Shown: positions 35,470 to 43,880 of the stretch, piece by piece | How the letters are laid out: the number at the start of each line of letters is the position of its first letter | Numbering within the stretch: position 1 is the first letter of the stretch | NCBI RefSeq assembly: GCF_000953825.1 | Contig: NZ_BBUL01000096.1 | Location: forward strand, 124,001-188,000 | Reading direction: 5' to 3' | Source: Cellvibrio sp. OA-2007 | Lineage (GTDB): Bacteria > Pseudomonadota > Gammaproteobacteria > Pseudomonadales > Cellvibrionaceae | Length of the DNA stretch: 64,000 bases | Position numbers and translations under genes: made by a program | Notes under the pieces: model-generated | Databases searched by the model: none | Told to the model about the DNA's origin: nothing | The model's input: only the letters and a program-made list of their open reading frames with translations

Positions 35470-36711
35470 ATGTCAACTGCGTACGAAACTCACAATTTAC
35501 GACTGATCCGCTGGTTAACATTTTTGATGTTCACCATGTTTGCCATGACTACCGACGCCGTTGGAGTCATTATTCCTGAGATTATTAAAGACTTTGGCTT
35601 AAGCCTGACTCAAGCAAGTGCATTTCACTATGCGCCTATGATTGCTATTGCCTTTAGCGGGATTGCTTTCGGCTTTCTCGCCGACAAGCTCGGGCGCAAA
35701 TACACCATCTTGATAGGCTTGGGGATCTTTGCGCTCTCATGCTTTTTATTCTCACTAGGGCACAATTTTGAATTTTTCGTTGCATTACTACTATTGTTAG
35801 GCTGTGCAATAGGCATTTTTAAAACCGGCGCCCTGGCACTGATTGGAGACATATCAACAGATACCCGCGAACACACGCGCACCATGAATACAGTAGAGGG
35901 GTTTTTCGGAGTGGGAGCAATAATCGGCCCAGCAATAGTTGCCTACTTACTGACAACACAAGTGTCATGGATCTATTTGTATTTAGTTGCGGGAGGTATT
36001 TGCGTGTTACTGATGCTAATCGCCAGCTGCGTACAATATCCACGCGCGCAACAAAGCAATGATCATGAAAAAGTTGACCTGAGAAGAACAATAAAAATGT
36101 TGCGCAACCCATATGCGGGCGGCTTTTCAGCAATGATTGCTCTCTATGTCGCTACTGAAGTCGCTATTTACGTGTGGATGCCCACTTTTTTAAAAGACTA
36201 TGACGGAAATTGGCAATGGCTTGCCACTTACGCACTGACCATTTTTTTCGTGCTACGTGCGGGAGGAAGATTTTTAGGTGCATGGGTTTTATTGCGGTTT
36301 GAGTGGTCGCTGGTGATGGCCGTATTCAGCGCAGCAATTTTTTTATGCTTTATTGGGAGCGCTTTAGGTGGACCCGCACTTGCAGTATTTCTATTCCCGC
36401 TATCCGGGCTCTTTATGTCCATGATTTATCCAACACTCAACTCAAAAGGAATCAGTTGTTTCGATAAACACGAACATGGTTCTGTAGCAGGCATAATTTT
36501 ATTTTTTACTGCCCTTGCAGCAGCACTGGGGCCGCTCTTGATGGGGCTGGCAGGTGACTTATTTGGTCATGTGAAATATGGTTTTTATATGGCAACTGCT
36601 TTTGCCGCCTTACTCTGTATCGCACTTTGCTACAACTGGTTACGCAAACCAGCCGAAGCAAGATTAAATCGCGAGCATCAATCACAGCTATGCCCCGAGA
36701 TGATCAGGTAA
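35470..36711 (+). CDS. MFS transporter, probable sugar uptake
   Basis: The 413-residue protein has 12 predicted membrane helices and the MFS signature GFLADKLGRKYTILIGLG between helices 2 and 3, with the motif repeated weakly in the second half. It resembles fucose/hexose or sugar-acid permeases only at superfamily level. It is transcribed divergently from the ROK repressor, and its promoter carries the same operator as the TonB receptor. It is therefore the likely inner-membrane step for the same sugar. Its last 24 nt overlap the 3' end of rsmJ on the opposite strand. Confidence 0.85.
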   Translation: MSTAYETHNLRLIRWLTFLMFTMFAMTTDAVGVIIPEIIKDFGLSLTQASAFHYAPMIAIAFSGIAFGFLADKLGRKYTILIGLGIFALSCFLFSLGHNFEFFVALLLLLGCAIGIFKTGALALIGDISTDTREHTRTMNTVEGFFGVGAIIGPAIVAYLLTTQVSWIYLYLVAGGICVLLMLIASCVQYPRAQQSNDHEKVDLRRTIKMLRNPYAGGFSAMIALYVATEVAIYVWMPTFLKDYDGNWQWLATYALTIFFVLRAGGRFLGAWVLLRFEWSLVMAVFSAAIFLCFIGSALGGPALAVFLFPLSGLFMSMIYPTLNSKGISCFDKHEHGSVAGIILFFTALAAALGPLLMGLAGDLFGHVKYGFYMATAFAALLCIALCYNWLRKPAEARLNREHQSQLCPEMIR

Positions 36712-37506
36712 CTTTTTTAAAGTGTAAATATCGTAGCGACTGGATTTTCCTTCCAATTGATACGAAGGCGCCTGATTATTGAGAAACGGCGCTTTGCGTG
36801 GACGCTTGACCACCACACGATAATTCACATGCGCTAACGCCAAGGGCAGCAGCGCATCGGCATCTTCATCTTTACCCACCACGGAATGAAATGCGGCCAT
36901 TTCTTTTTTGACATCCGCCGTTTTTTGTCGCTCGGGAAACATGGGATCGAGATAAATCACATCGGGAAACTGTTCAGCGCTGAGTGATTCGAGATAAGTG
37001 CGACTGTCCTGCGCAAGCAACTGCATACGATTGATTACCTGCAGCAACTCTGCGTCTTGTTCGCGCGCAAACGCTTGCGCGCGCAAAAGGCCATCCTGCA
37101 ATAACACATGCACTATGGGTGAGCGTTCAATCATAGTGAGCTGGCAACCGAGTGTGGCCAGTACAAAACTATCCTTGCCCATACCCGCGGTTGCATCTAA
37201 CACCTGCGGATAAACACCTGCTTTAACACCAACCGCTTTGGCGATCATCTGCCCTTTGCCGCCACCGAATTTACGCCGATGATCCACTGCTCCTTCGGTA
37301 AACTCCGCAATTATCGGCCCAGGTGCTTTGCGTCCGGTTTGCTGCAAAGCGATTCCGACTGAAGAAAACAGCACAACAAAAGCGTAATCGATAATAGCTT
37401 CCGGCATTTGCTCGACGAGCAAAGGCAACCGCGACACTTGGGAAAGCTGCTCGGCTTGTGCTAAACGCTGCGGGCAATTACATAAAACAGCAAGAGAATC
37501 AGACAT
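36688..37506 (-). CDS. rsmJ: 16S rRNA (guanine1516-N2)-methyltransferase
   Basis: RsmJ methylates N2 of G1516 in 16S rRNA. The start at ATG 37506 (MSDSLAVLCNCPQRLAQAEQLS) is preferred because homologues begin there; an ATG at 37539 would add 11 residues. The protein has the family blocks HRRKFGGGKGQMIAKAVG, the SAM-binding VLDATAGMGKDSFVLA, and VIYLDPMFPERQKTA with the NPPY-like catalytic loop. At 272 residues it is slightly longer than E. coli RsmJ. It is convergent with the MFS gene and overlaps it by 24 nt. Confidence 0.93.
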   Translation of the reverse strand: MSDSLAVLCNCPQRLAQAEQLSQVSRLPLLVEQMPEAIIDYAFVVLFSSVGIALQQTGRKAPGPIIAEFTEGAVDHRRKFGGGKGQMIAKAVGVKAGVYPQVLDATAGMGKDSFVLATLGCQLTMIERSPIVHVLLQDGLLRAQAFAREQDAELLQVINRMQLLAQDSRTYLESLSAEQFPDVIYLDPMFPERQKTADVKKEMAAFHSVVGKDEDADALLPLALAHVNYRVVVKRPRKAPFLNNQAPSYQLEGKSSRYDIYTLKKLPDHLGA

Positions 37507-37583
37507 AAAAACACTGGGTAAAAATAATAGTGAAGACATTATCTATTTGTTACCCAGTGCGAGCAATCTTTTGTTCTACATGG

Positions 37584-38237
37584 TTATTTTTCCATCGCAA
37601 AGCGCACACGATCTTTTACGTCGTAAGTTTTTACCGGGGCGCCATCAACCACATTGGGTTTATATTTCCAACCTTGTACAGCTTTAATCACACTTTTATT
37701 AAACACGGCAGAAGGCACATAAGCGATGATGCGAATATTTTCTGTGGTTCCTAATGTGGTCACATCAAACAGTATATCTACATAACCTTCGGTACCTTTG
37801 GCCGCTGCTGCTTGTGGATATTGAGGAGCAATTTTAATAACAGGCACCATTTGCCCTCCGATGCCAAATACTCCAGTAATAGGTGGTTTGGTTATTACTA
37901 CAGGGCCACCAAAACCAGCACCAGGATTTGAATCGACCTCCATCGGCTCAACTATATTTACACTGGGAGGCGGCGTTTGCTCAATCGGCTTAACAGGCAA
38001 TGCCTCCTGCATCACGGGAATTACTTTTGGAAAATCTGCAATAATCTGTGGCATAGGTGGATGAGTGGGCGGCACCACTATTGGATAATCTTTATGCACC
38101 AACAAATACATTGCATAGAGCAAAATCGACGTAACAATAAACGCTGACGGAATAATGCCCAAGATATTAAGTAACGGATGAAACTGAACACTTGGCAACG
38201 ACATAGTTTTTTGATCGAAAATCAATGATGAGTTCAT
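37584..38237 (-). CDS. tonB: Energy transducer TonB
   Basis: TonB couples the proton motive force to outer-membrane receptors. The 217-residue protein has an N-terminal membrane helix (residues 27-47), a Pro-rich periplasmic spacer (PIVVPPTHPPMPQ and others), and a TonB C-terminal domain (QYPQAAAAKGTEGYVDILFDV, GWKYKP). Upstream is an M56 peptidase gene that itself ends in a TonB-like domain. No exbB/exbD genes are near. The leader carries a hairpin and CACGAGG ribosome binding site similar to that of the chitinase. Confidence 0.88.
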   Translation of the reverse strand: MNSSLIFDQKTMSLPSVQFHPLLNILGIIPSAFIVTSILLYAMYLLVHKDYPIVVPPTHPPMPQIIADFPKVIPVMQEALPVKPIEQTPPPSVNIVEPMEVDSNPGAGFGGPVVITKPPITGVFGIGGQMVPVIKIAPQYPQAAAAKGTEGYVDILFDVTTLGTTENIRIIAYVPSAVFNKSVIKAVQGWKYKPNVVDGAPVKTYDVKDRVRFAMEK

Positions 38238-38322
38238 GGTTATTTCCTCGTGGGTTTTATTTCAGGCAAGACAATGCCCTGCCAGTGACTAGCAACACAA
38301 AAAAACGGAGAGAGAGGGGAAA

Positions 38323-39912
38323 TTATCGTCGGCGGTTATCGAGCAAGATTTGGTCGTGACTAACCTGCTCGCTATCAGCGACTAAATTAAAACGAAACAG
38401 TTCGGTCACACCCTGTACCACAACGGGCTGACCGTCCAATAACAAGGGGCGATAGCGGAATTTTTTCAGCGCCGCCAAAACACTGCGATCAAAAATACGG
38501 GAAGGGGAATGGGCGCGGACCTGTGGATCCACAATATTGCCCTGCGCATCAATGGAAAATATTACTTCCACCCAACCCTCAATACCTTTCGCCAAGGCTT
38601 GCGCTGGATACTCTGGCTTCGCCATATCAATCGGTAAAAAACCTTGTATCTGTATACTTGGAACTGCAATAGCGTGCTTATGGGATTCCACTGCACTATG
38701 CAATCCTTGCAAGTCGTGCAGCTCTTGTTTGGTTGGACGCGCAACATGAACACGCACTTGTTCAACATTGTCTATAGACGCGGGAAGCGAATCGACTTGC
38801 GGTTTTAGCTGCTGTAATAACACCCAACTAAATTGCTCGGTATTGACTGCGCTTGGTTCAACAACAGCCGCGTCTTGCTGCTGAAAATCAATGCGCAGCA
38901 TATGCGCAACTCGCTCGCGCATCTGTTCTTGCAGCGGAATAATTTGCACACTGGCAAACAATACCAATAACAAACCACCGACAATTAACCAGTATTGCGC
39001 AGCCTCTACCGGCACCGGCTGATGCGGGCGGTGTTTATCCAACACCAGTATGATGCGCTGATAGACAGGTGATTGGCCGCGCATATTTAACGCATCATTA
39101 TCAACATTTTTATGGGTATCGCCGCTGGCAATAGCCAATAAATTTTGTGCGTATGCGCGATGTTTATCGCGTAATTTATAAATGTAATCATCACAAGCAA
39201 TTTCAGCTTGCTGATAAATTTTTTGCGCCAGCCACCAAATCGGCAATAAAAACCAAAAGCATGCACAGGTGACTTTTACCAAAAGCGTGGTGAGCCAATC
39301 CCAGCGAGCGATGTGGCCCAACTCATGAATAAATACACTCAGCTGTTTTTCTTCATCCCACAACAATGCTTCGCGGGGCAACATAATCACCGGGCGCAAC
39401 ACACCCCAGGTTTGGGGTGAACTGACTTCACGGGAGGTCATGACTTTTACCGGGCGAGCAATATCAATCAACTCACACAATGCAGTTACTTGCGCGCGCA
39501 TTGCATCACACTCCACTGATTGCGCACGCGCTGCAATGCGAGATAAGCCAAACACCCCCAGCGCTAAATAAAATAACAACCAGGTTGCGGGCAACAAATA
39601 CAGCCCGATAAGAATCATTAACTCATTTTTGCCCAGCGAACTTATTAGCATCGGTAGCAACGCACTTAACCAGTCTTGCGGTACACGAATAATATTGCTG
39701 AGCAGTGGTACAGCCCGATCCTCAACCGCTGGCAAGATACTCGCTAATAGCGGCAGTAAAAGCACAGCAATCACCCCAAGACTCAAGACAAAATGTTGCA
39801 ATGCGGCTGATTGTTTGCGCACACATAGCCACAGTAAAATAATGACGAGCAACAAAATAATCGGCTTGATTAAACCGGTCACTATCAGGCTAATCGCAAG
39901 GGTAGTATCCAT
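38323..39912 (-). CDS. BlaR1-like M56 membrane peptidase with C-terminal TonB domain
   Basis: The 529-residue protein starts at ATG 39912; the frame is open to a TTG at 39936. The first half has four to five membrane helices and the M56 zinc protease motif HELGHIARWDWL near residue 200. This is the BlaR1/MecR1 type that cleaves BlaI-family repressors. Instead of a penicillin-binding sensor, the C-terminus (about 440-515) is a TonB-like domain (PEYPAQALAKGIEGWVEVIFSID, KKFRYRPLLLDGQPV). The blaI-like gene lies 33 nt upstream and tonB 85 nt downstream. The signal it senses is not predictable, and nothing here points to beta-lactams. Confidence 0.88.
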   Translation of the reverse strand: MDTTLAISLIVTGLIKPIILLLVIILLWLCVRKQSAALQHFVLSLGVIAVLLLPLLASILPAVEDRAVPLLSNIIRVPQDWLSALLPMLISSLGKNELMILIGLYLLPATWLLFYLALGVFGLSRIAARAQSVECDAMRAQVTALCELIDIARPVKVMTSREVSSPQTWGVLRPVIMLPREALLWDEEKQLSVFIHELGHIARWDWLTTLLVKVTCACFWFLLPIWWLAQKIYQQAEIACDDYIYKLRDKHRAYAQNLLAIASGDTHKNVDNDALNMRGQSPVYQRIILVLDKHRPHQPVPVEAAQYWLIVGGLLLVLFASVQIIPLQEQMRERVAHMLRIDFQQQDAAVVEPSAVNTEQFSWVLLQQLKPQVDSLPASIDNVEQVRVHVARPTKQELHDLQGLHSAVESHKHAIAVPSIQIQGFLPIDMAKPEYPAQALAKGIEGWVEVIFSIDAQGNIVDPQVRAHSPSRIFDRSVLAALKKFRYRPLLLDGQPVVVQGVTELFRFNLVADSEQVSHDQILLDNRRR

Positions 39913-39945
39913 GCTCGCTACTCGATAGGTGGGCAACCCAACAGG

Positions 39946-40359
39946 TTAGGATGAGGTTTTATCGTTATCGGAAGCAGCATCAATTGCCTGCTGCAACTGC
40001 TCAATCTCTTCTGCGCTAAGCTTTTCTTTATTCATCCCCAACAATGCATTAACAGCGGCGGCAGTTGATCCGGCAAAAAATGTTTTTAATAATTTTTGCA
40101 ATGCGGAGGCACGCGCCTCTTCTTGAGCTACAACGGGAAAATAGATATAGCGCGGGCCGTCTTCACGAAAATCGACAATTTTTTTCTCAACTAATTTTGC
40201 AAGCATTGCCCGAACTGCTGAATAGCCTGGCGCATCGGGCAGCGCCGCGCGCACATCTTGAGCGGATAACTCACCCGCCTCAAACAATGCGTCCATAATT
40301 TGCCGCTCACGGCGACTCAGCTGCGCGACGGCAGTTTTATCCAGATCATCAACAGTCAT
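39946..40359 (-). CDS. blaI: BlaI/MecI-family transcriptional repressor
   Basis: The 137-residue protein has a winged helix in residues 13-80 (LSRRERQIMDALFEAGELSAQDVR, SAVRAMLAKLVEKK) and a C-terminal dimerisation region with the LLKTFFAGS block where BlaI-type proteins are cleaved. It binds as a dimer to TGCTA-type operators. Three such sites precede the gene, so autorepression is expected, with relief when the M56 peptidase cleaves it. The downstream genes (M56 peptidase and TonB) are the obvious members of the regulon. Confidence 0.92.
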   Translation of the reverse strand: MTVDDLDKTAVAQLSRRERQIMDALFEAGELSAQDVRAALPDAPGYSAVRAMLAKLVEKKIVDFREDGPRYIYFPVVAQEEARASALQKLLKTFFAGSTAAAVNALLGMNKEKLSAEEIEQLQQAIDAASDNDKTSS

Positions 40360-40389
40360 AAGAACACCCAGAGAGTTAACATTCTAACA

Positions 40390-40468
40390 TGCTATTTTTA
40401 TAGCACCATGCTAATAAATTAGCACCCATGGTATTTTAGTCAAGCCATAAGTGCTAAAAAAATAGCAC
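40390..40468 (-). promoter_or_regulatory. Three BlaI-type operators over the blaI promoter
   Basis: Dyads of form TGCTA-N6-TAGCA occur at 40390-40405, 40409-40424 and 40452-40467 (the last extended by one G:C pair). On the minus strand a promoter TTGACT (40443-40438) with TAATTT (40421-40416) at a 16-nt spacing places its -10 inside the second dyad. Occupancy would block RNA polymerase. Confidence 0.8.
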
Positions 40469-40505
40469 AAATTACTTAATGTTTTGATTTATATGGATTT
40501 TTTAA

Positions 40506-40543
40506 TAAAAAAAGCCGCTGCGGTTGCCCGAGCGGCTGTTTTT
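40506..40543 (-). terminator. Rho-independent terminator of the OmpA-like lipoprotein gene
   Basis: AGCCGCT (40513-40519) and AGCGGCT (40531-40537) pair around an 11-nt loop. On the minus strand a T7 run follows, 15 nt after the stop at 40558. Confidence 0.8.
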
Positions 40544-40557
40544 GGAGCGGGTGACAA

Positions 40558-41211
40558 TTATTCGTTAGGTACTAATTCCAACTCAACGCGGCGGTTTTGC
40601 TCACGGCCAGAGGGAGTATCGTTGCTAGCAACTGGGTAACGTGAACCATAACCGTATGACTGGATGCGAGCACTGCTGACTTTTTGGCTGCGCAAATACA
40701 TAGCAACGCTATCGGCGCGGCGTTCACTCAATGGTTGATTAATCTTATCGCCACCAGTTGAGTCAGTATGGCCGGTGATGCGAAGCGAAGTCTGATTAAA
40801 CTCAGCCACAACCTTGGCAACTGAATTCAATACCGGGAAAAAGTCTGAGCGAATATCGGCGCTGCTTGAAGCAAACGTAATATTGCCTGGCATAATCAAG
40901 GTCAAGTTATTGCCATCGCGCTGCACCTGTACACCTGTACCCTGCAACTCTGCGCGCAGCTTGCTCTCCTGGCGATCCATATAATTGCCGGCACCGCCGC
41001 CAATCGCGCCACCCAGCACCGCACCTTTTAAGGCACGTTCACGGCGATCTTTTTTATCATCGCCAGTTGCAGCACCCAGTACTGCGCCAGCCAGTGCGCC
41101 TATGCCTGCCCCCTTTACTGTTTTACTGGTTTTTTGTTCACCGGTATAAGGATCTGTTGTGGTACAACCCATAATGGTGAACGACAAAATGATAGCGAGG
41201 ATATATTTCAT
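40558..41211 (-). CDS. OmpA-family peptidoglycan-associated lipoprotein (YiaD-like)
   Basis: The 217-residue protein has a signal peptide with lipobox MGC (Cys16). Next is a Gly-rich glycine-zipper segment (KGAGIGALAGAVLGAATGDD and GAVLGGAIGGGAGNYMDRQE). A C-terminal OmpA domain includes ITGHTDSTG, LSERRADSVAMYL and SREQNRR-like residues that bind diaminopimelate of peptidoglycan. Order and length match the YiaD/YfiB-type lipoproteins. It should tie the outer membrane to the cell wall. A GGAGAGTCTCGT ribosome binding site precedes the start, and a terminator follows. Confidence 0.92.
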   Translation of the reverse strand: MKYILAIILSFTIMGCTTTDPYTGEQKTSKTVKGAGIGALAGAVLGAATGDDKKDRRERALKGAVLGGAIGGGAGNYMDRQESKLRAELQGTGVQVQRDGNNLTLIMPGNITFASSSADIRSDFFPVLNSVAKVVAEFNQTSLRITGHTDSTGGDKINQPLSERRADSVAMYLRSQKVSSARIQSYGYGSRYPVASNDTPSGREQNRRVELELVPNE

Positions 41212-41391
41212 ACGAGACTCTCCAATAAAACAAAAAACGAGGGGGAACTAACTATATGTACTGATGTAATGATTGTTGAATACTGGAACTGAATAAATAC
41301 TGAATTCTATGATTGCTGCCGCCTCCAGATCTGATTACAGTGGCGAAATAATTCGCGCTCAATTTTCCGCTTCAACCCAGGAAAACTCCAT

Positions 41392-41913
41392 ATGCATAGT
41401 AAATCTTTGTTACTTTTTTGTGGGCTAGTCACCAGTTTGTTAACCAGCGGGTGTAAAAATTATTCCGTCAGCGTGAATGAAAATGTTGTCTACACTCCAC
41501 CATCAATCTTTAAAGATTATCAATTGGCTGATGCACACCTGCACAACTGCGTAGAGCAAACGATTTACGATTTGCATATCACCAGCGCAGAAGAATTAAC
41601 GCGTCTGAATTGCAGTAATGCAGGTATTACTTCGCTGGCGGGCTTAGATAAGTTTTTTGCAATGAAGGAACTCAATCTTGCGGACAATCAAATAATAGAC
41701 ATTAGCCAAATTGGGCAGTTGGGTCGGCTGGAAAAACTGGTGCTAACCAATAACAAGATTAACAACCCCGCACCGCTGCTGAACTTACTGCACCTCGCAC
41801 AATTACATTTGGATAACAATCCTCAAATGACGTGCAAGGATTTACATCAGTTACAGCAAAATCTTAATCACCAAAAATTAGATTTAAAACTACCAGCCCA
41901 ATGCGCAAACTAA
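41392..41913 (+). CDS. Leucine-rich-repeat lipoprotein
   Basis: The 173-residue protein has a signal peptide with lipobox LTSGC (Cys21). About four leucine-rich repeats follow residue 60: LTRLNCSNAGITSLAGLD, MKELNLADNQIIDISQIG, LEKLVLTNNKINNPAPLL and LAQLHLDNNPQM. The consensus LxxLxLxxNxI is of the internalin-like short type. Such lipoproteins usually mediate protein contacts in the envelope; no partner is known. A possible ribosome binding site is CAGGAAAACTCC. Confidence 0.82.
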   Translation: MHSKSLLLFCGLVTSLLTSGCKNYSVSVNENVVYTPPSIFKDYQLADAHLHNCVEQTIYDLHITSAEELTRLNCSNAGITSLAGLDKFFAMKELNLADNQIIDISQIGQLGRLEKLVLTNNKINNPAPLLNLLHLAQLHLDNNPQMTCKDLHQLQQNLNHQKLDLKLPAQCAN

Positions 41914-41936
41914 TCAGCATGGTGTACGGGGGCAGA

Positions 41937-42221
41937 TTACAGAGCGCCCCGCACAAACATCAAACCAAGGGTGTTGCGCAGCTGATGCACAACACGCATA
42001 CGCACTGGCTCAGCATTAATCGCACCTACTGCTTTTTTAAATTTAACTGACACTTCTGTACCCACTGGCGGGCAGACTTGATTTTCAATTTGCACTTGCG
42101 CGCCGCCATCAGAAATATCTTTGGCAAAACCGACAATCGTGCCAAAACTTGGGTGGGACATTTCAACGCGTACTGACGTTGAGGTGCGCTCAAAGATGCG
42201 GCGTTCGTTCACTGTAGGCAC
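41937..42221 (-). CDS. PilZ-domain protein
   Basis: The 94-residue protein is a single PilZ domain, the c-di-GMP receptor fold. The N-terminal RRxxER-type block (NERRIFERTSTSVRV) provides arginines that stack on the dinucleotide. DISDGGAQVQ is the DxSxxG motif. It is short, with no other domain, like stand-alone PilZ regulators. A large GGDEF-EAL protein is encoded 6 kb away (47876-51763). The specific target process is unknown. Confidence 0.9.
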   Translation of the reverse strand: MPTVNERRIFERTSTSVRVEMSHPSFGTIVGFAKDISDGGAQVQIENQVCPPVGTEVSVKFKKAVGAINAEPVRMRVVHQLRNTLGLMFVRGAL

Positions 42222-42290
42222 TCCATGATGTTATTAGCCGTTTACTACATTGTTTGAGTATAGATACTAATCGTTAAAATTCACCTGCAA

Positions 42291-42316
42291 TAAAAAAGGG
42301 GCCTAAGCCCCTTTTA
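42291..42316 (-). terminator. Rho-independent terminator of purC
   Basis: AAAAGGGGC (42294-42302) pairs with GCCCCTTTT (42307-42315) around a CTAA loop. On the minus strand a run of six T residues ends the stem, 20 nt after the purC stop. Confidence 0.85.
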
Positions 42317-42334
42317 GCGGCGCGAAACTCTTGA

Positions 42335-43045
42335 TTAGAACGTTAAACCAAGACGCTGACCAACCATTTCGTAGGACTCGACAACATTGCCAAGGTTCTG
42401 GCGGAAACGGTCTTTATCCAATTTCTCGCGAGTGTCTTTATCCCACAAACGACAGCCATCGGGTGAGAACTCGTCGCCAAGAATAACTTCGCCTTTGTGC
42501 AGGCCGAATTCCACTTTGAAATCCACCAGCAGCATATTGCCTGAGGCAAACAAATCTTTAAGCACAGCGTTGATTTTAAAGGTTAATTCTTTCATGCGCG
42601 CCAACTGCTCTGGGGTCGCCCAGCCAAATGATTGCACGTGGGATTCATTGACCATTGGGTCACCCAAAGCATCATTCTTCAAAAACAGCTCAAACGTTGG
42701 TGGATTCAATTCCAAACCTTCTTGCACGCCCAAACGGCGCACCAAAGAGCCAGCAGCCAGATTGCGTACCACACACTCAACCGGAATCATCTGCATGGTT
42801 TTCACCAGCACTTCGGTATCCGACAGTAGTTTCACGAAATGCGTAGGTACACCTGCTTCCTGCAGCTTGGTCATGATGAACGCATTAAACTTGTTATTCA
42901 CCATACCTTTGCGATCAAGTTGCTCAATGCGCTTGCCGTCAAAAGCGGACGTATCGTTGCGGAATAACATGATCACATGATCAGGATCATCCGTTTTGTA
43001 GATAGATTTGGCTTTGCCAGCGTAGAGTTGTTCGCGCTTTTCCAT
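42335..43045 (-). CDS. purC: Phosphoribosylaminoimidazole-succinocarboxamide synthase
   Basis: PurC (SAICAR synthetase) ligates aspartate to CAIR in purine synthesis. The 236-residue protein begins [22 protein letters not shown] and carries [37 protein letters not shown], and [24 protein letters not shown]. All are hallmarks, and the length equals the bacterial norm. An AGG-type ribosome binding site is 7 nt before ATG. The order dapA-bamC-MBL-purC is that of Pseudomonas. Confidence 0.97.
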   Translation of the reverse strand: MEKREQLYAGKAKSIYKTDDPDHVIMLFRNDTSAFDGKRIEQLDRKGMVNNKFNAFIMTKLQEAGVPTHFVKLLSDTEVLVKTMQMIPVECVVRNLAAGSLVRRLGVQEGLELNPPTFELFLKNDALGDPMVNESHVQSFGWATPEQLARMKELTFKINAVLKDLFASGNMLLVDFKVEFGLHKGEVILGDEFSPDGCRLWDKDTREKLDKDRFRQNLGNVVESYEMVGQRLGLTF

Positions 43046-43109
43046 TGATAGACCTGCTATTCAAAAGTATGTTTTAAGAAACAAAAAGATAAAAAACAAA
43101 ATAAAAAAT

Positions 43110-43880
43110 TTAACAAACAGACAACCAGTCAAAACCCTGATTTTGACATGCAAAGGTGACTTGTTTTACCTCGGCTGTCACCGGTGCTAAAGCGGCCTGC
43201 GCCAACTCCAGCGAATTATTCTGCTGACTGATATGCGCTACCACTAGATGCTGCAACCTTGCACAATTGAGCCGCTGTAAAAAACCGGCGGCCTGTTGGT
43301 TACTCAAATGCCCCCAGAGCCCTCCTACCCGCTGCTTCAGTGAAGGAGGATAGGAACCCGAGGCAAGCATTGCCGGATCGTGATTGGCCTCCAGCACCAT
43401 GGCATCAAGATCCTGGTAATGCGCTTCAACATGGGCGGTAATACTGCCGAGATCGGTCAGTATGCCCAACCGCAATCCTGCGTATTCAAAAACAAATTGC
43501 GTGGGCTCACGGGCATCGTGTGGCACCGCAACCGGGGTAATCTGCAAATCGTTGAGCACAAATGGTGTGTAGGCCTCTATCAAACGCAAATCAGGTAACT
43601 CACCTAAATTGCGACTGTGATAAGTGCCCGGTGTCATATAAACCGGCAGATCATAGCGCCGCGCCATAGTAGCGACACCCTTGATATGATCGGCGTGCTC
43701 ATGGGTAACCAATATCGCCAGTAGATCTTCCGCGCGTTTACCCAAGCGCTCAAGCCGCTGATTAGCTTCTTTGACGCTAAAGCCACAGTCAATCAGCAGC
43801 GTGCGTGCGCCCCACTCCACTAGAGTAGAGTTGCCGCGGCTACCACTCCCCAGTGAGGCAAAACGCAGCGGAGCGAGCAT
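43110..43880 (-). CDS. MBL-fold metallohydrolase (YycJ/WalJ-like)
   Basis: The 256-residue metallo-beta-lactamase-fold protein has the zinc motif LVTHEHADHIKGV and downstream metal ligands in TDLGS and VVAHIS regions, with GSGSRGNSTLVEWG at the start. It matches the YycJ/WalJ group of putative phosphodiesterase or 5'-exonuclease-like enzymes. Its ATG follows the bamC stop immediately (TAGATG), so translation is coupled to bamC. Substrate is not known for the Pseudomonas equivalents either. Confidence 0.9.
   Translation of the reverse strand: MLAPLRFASLGSGSRGNSTLVEWGARTLLIDCGFSVKEANQRLERLGKRAEDLLAILVTHEHADHIKGVATMARRYDLPVYMTPGTYHSRNLGELPDLRLIEAYTPFVLNDLQITPVAVPHDAREPTQFVFEYAGLRLGILTDLGSITAHVEAHYQDLDAMVLEANHDPAMLASGSYPPSLKQRVGGLWGHLSNQQAAGFLQRLNCARLQHLVVAHISQQNNSLELAQAALAPVTAEVKQVTFACQNQGFDWLSVC

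Noticed and set aside
38323-39912. Beta-lactam resistance sensing by the BlaI/M56 pair
   Set aside because: There is no penicillin-binding domain and no beta-lactamase gene nearby; the C-terminal domain is TonB-like.
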